A DNA stretch of 24,978 nt. It comes from CAYXVF01 sp964468125 (GTDB taxonomy: Bacteria; Myxococcota; XYA12-FULL-58-9; CAYXVF01). The notes under the pieces are model-generated. The model was not told the origin of the DNA. It did not search any database and saw nothing but the letters and a program-made list of their open reading frames with translations. Location of the stretch: positions 1-24,978 of the forward strand of contig CAYXVF010000092.1 in assembly GCA_964468125.1 (NCBI GenBank), written 5' to 3'. Position numbers and translations under genes: made by a program. Below, piece by piece: positions 23,796 to 24,978 of the stretch (the stretch's first letter is position 1; every line of letters begins with the position of its first letter).

Positions 23796-24978
23796 TCAGT
23801 CGTTCTTCCAGCGCCAGCCATCGGCGGTGGGCTCGTCCACGCCATGCTCGTGGGCATAGCGCACGCAGGCCATCTGCATCCGGCGCAGCTCCTGCTTGAT
23901 GTGCGCGCCGGCGACGTGCAGGCGCGGCACCCGGTCGAGCACATCGATCGCGATGCTGAAGCGATCGATCTCGTTCTCGATGGCGAGCTCGAGCGGTGTG
24001 TTGATGTTCCCTTTCTCCTTATAACCGCGCACGTGCAGGTTCGGATGGTTCGCACGCCGATAGGCCAACCGGTGAATCAACCAGGGGTAGCCGTGAAAGT
24101 TGAAGACGATCGGCTTGTCCACGGTGAACAGGCTATCGAACTCCCGGTCCGTCAGACCGTGCGGGTGCTCCGTGTCGGGAATCATCTTGAAGAGGTCGAC
24201 CACGTTGATGAAGCGGATCTTCAGATCGGGAACACGTGCGCGGAGCAACGAAACCGCGGCGAGGGCTTCTTTGGTGGGTATGTCTCCCGCACAAGCGAGC
24301 ACGATGTCGGGTTCATCGCCCTGGTCATTGCTCGCGAATCCCCAGATCGAAATGCCACGCTTGCAGTGGTCGGTCGCCTCGTCCATGTCGAGATACTGCA
24401 GGTGCTTTTGCTTGTCGGAGACGATGACATTCACTTTGTTCGTGCTCCGGAGGCACCAGTCACTCACCGCTAAGAGACAATTCGCGTCGGGAGGTAGGAA
24501 AATGCGCACCACCGACGAGCTCTTGTTCGCGACGATGTCGAGGAACCCGGGATCCTGGTGGGTGAAACCGTTGTGGTCCTGTCGCCACACGGTAGAGGTG
24601 ATGAGCAGGTTCAGGCTCGAGACGGGCGCGCGCCAGGGGAGCTCCTCACAGATGTCGAGCCACTTGGCGTGTTGATTGAACATCGAATCGATCACGTGCA
24701 CGAACGCTTCGTAGGTCGAGAATAACCCGTGGCGACCGGTGAGGAGGTAGCCCTCGAGCCATCCTTCGAGGGTGTGCTCGGAAAGAATCTCCATGACCCG
24801 GCCGTCGGCGGCGAGCTCGCCTCCGTCCGCGTCCACGTCGAGAATGTCGGCGAGCCAGGTCTTTTTGCTCACCTCGAACACCGCGTCGAGTCGGTTCGAC
24901 TTCGTTTCGTCCGGCCCCATCACCCGGAAGTTGGTCGGATTCATCTTCAACGTGTCTCGTAGGTAGCGGCCCAAGGGT
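23796..24978 (-). CDS. xfp: Phosphoketolase (XFP), C-terminal part; gene runs off the right edge
   Basis: The visible 394 residues are the C-terminal half of a thiamine-diphosphate phosphoketolase, which splits xylulose-5-phosphate and/or fructose-6-phosphate with phosphate into acetyl phosphate and an aldose phosphate. The frame is open to the window edge with no true start. A full protein of about 790 residues would need roughly 400 more upstream. Recognisable parts: LGRYLRDTLKMNP, FRVMGPDE..SNRL, EGWLEGYLLTGRHGLFSTYEAF, WRQDHNGFTHQDPGFLD (the pyrimidine-binding region), VYLPPDAN-like FLPPDANCLL, and the C-terminal domain with GYPWLIHRLAYRR and HVRGYKEKGNINTP. Ends 104 bases before the start of the kinase fusion on the same strand. 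A supply of acetyl units for isoprenoid synthesis is possible but not shown. Confidence 0.95.
   Translation of the reverse strand, partial: PLGRYLRDTLKMNPTNFRVMGPDETKSNRLDAVFEVSKKTWLADILDVDADGGELAADGRVMEILSEHTLEGWLEGYLLTGRHGLFSTYEAFVHVIDSMFNQHAKWLDICEELPWRAPVSSLNLLITSTVWRQDHNGFTHQDPGFLDIVANKSSSVVRIFLPPDANCLLAVSDWCLRSTNKVNVIVSDKQKHLQYLDMDEATDHCKRGISIWGFASNDQGDEPDIVLACAGDIPTKEALAAVSLLRARVPDLKIRFINVVDLFKMIPDTEHPHGLTDREFDSLFTVDKPIVFNFHGYPWLIHRLAYRRANHPNLHVRGYKEKGNINTPLELAIENEIDRFSIAIDVLDRVPRLHVAGAHIKQELRRMQMACVRYAHEHGVDEPTADGWRWKND

Noticed and set aside
1..24978. Mobile element or horizontally acquired island
   Set aside because: No transposase, integrase, tRNA or terminal repeats were seen, and base composition looks even by eye across the sterol cluster and its neighbours. 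A computed GC and codon-usage profile would be needed to settle it.

Overview
The window is GC-rich (I estimate low-to-mid 60s percent), densely packed chromosomal DNA with no tRNA, rRNA, CRISPR, insertion sequence or integrase that I could find. Many lipoproteins, a hybrid sensor kinase and above all a bacterial sterol-biosynthesis locus suggest a Myxococcota/deltaproteobacterial-type Gram-negative organism; the taxonomy is inference. No stretch over 300 bases lacks a gene; the largest gap (16444-16727) is the control region between the two sterol operons.

Left part (1-13562) is mixed housekeeping and envelope genes. In order: the start of a secreted protein with a hexanucleotide repeat inside its signal peptide, a DsbA-like thiol oxidoreductase, a Na+/solute symporter, an OmpA-family lipoprotein, a possible outer-membrane barrel protein, a hybrid histidine kinase with a degenerate N-terminal receiver, a gamma-glutamyltransferase lipoprotein, an unusual sugar-nucleotidyltransferase-like protein, a short-chain dehydrogenase, a beta-lactamase-fold hydrolase, a four-helix membrane protein and a secreted CAP-domain protein.

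Centre (13650-22162) is the prize: two divergent operons around a 284-base control region. Leftward: a Rieske oxygenase and an NAD(P)-dependent reductase overlapping by ATGA, which matches the SdmA/SdmB pair known to remove C-4 methyl groups from bacterial sterols. Rightward: one 1133-residue polypeptide that joins a squalene-epoxidase-type FAD monooxygenase, a cyclase-like alpha/alpha toroid with degenerate catalytic motif, and a squalene synthase. It overlaps by ATGA an oxidosqualene cyclase with the DCTAE motif and cycloartenol-synthase-type residues. Together they would take FPP to squalene, to 2,3-oxidosqualene, to a cyclised sterol and on to C-4 demethylation. A GAP/Sap-family membrane protein lies tail-to-tail with, and overlaps, the reductase gene.

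Right part (22211-24978): a fusion of a phytol/dolichol-kinase-like domain with a DUF92 (VTE6-type phytyl-phosphate kinase) domain, which could salvage prenyl alcohols to prenyl diphosphates and so may feed the sterol pathway, followed by the C-terminal half of a phosphoketolase that runs off the window.

Most interesting: the squalene synthase / toroid / squalene epoxidase fusion coupled to a cycloartenol-type cyclase, and the adjacent two-step prenyl-alcohol kinase fusion.
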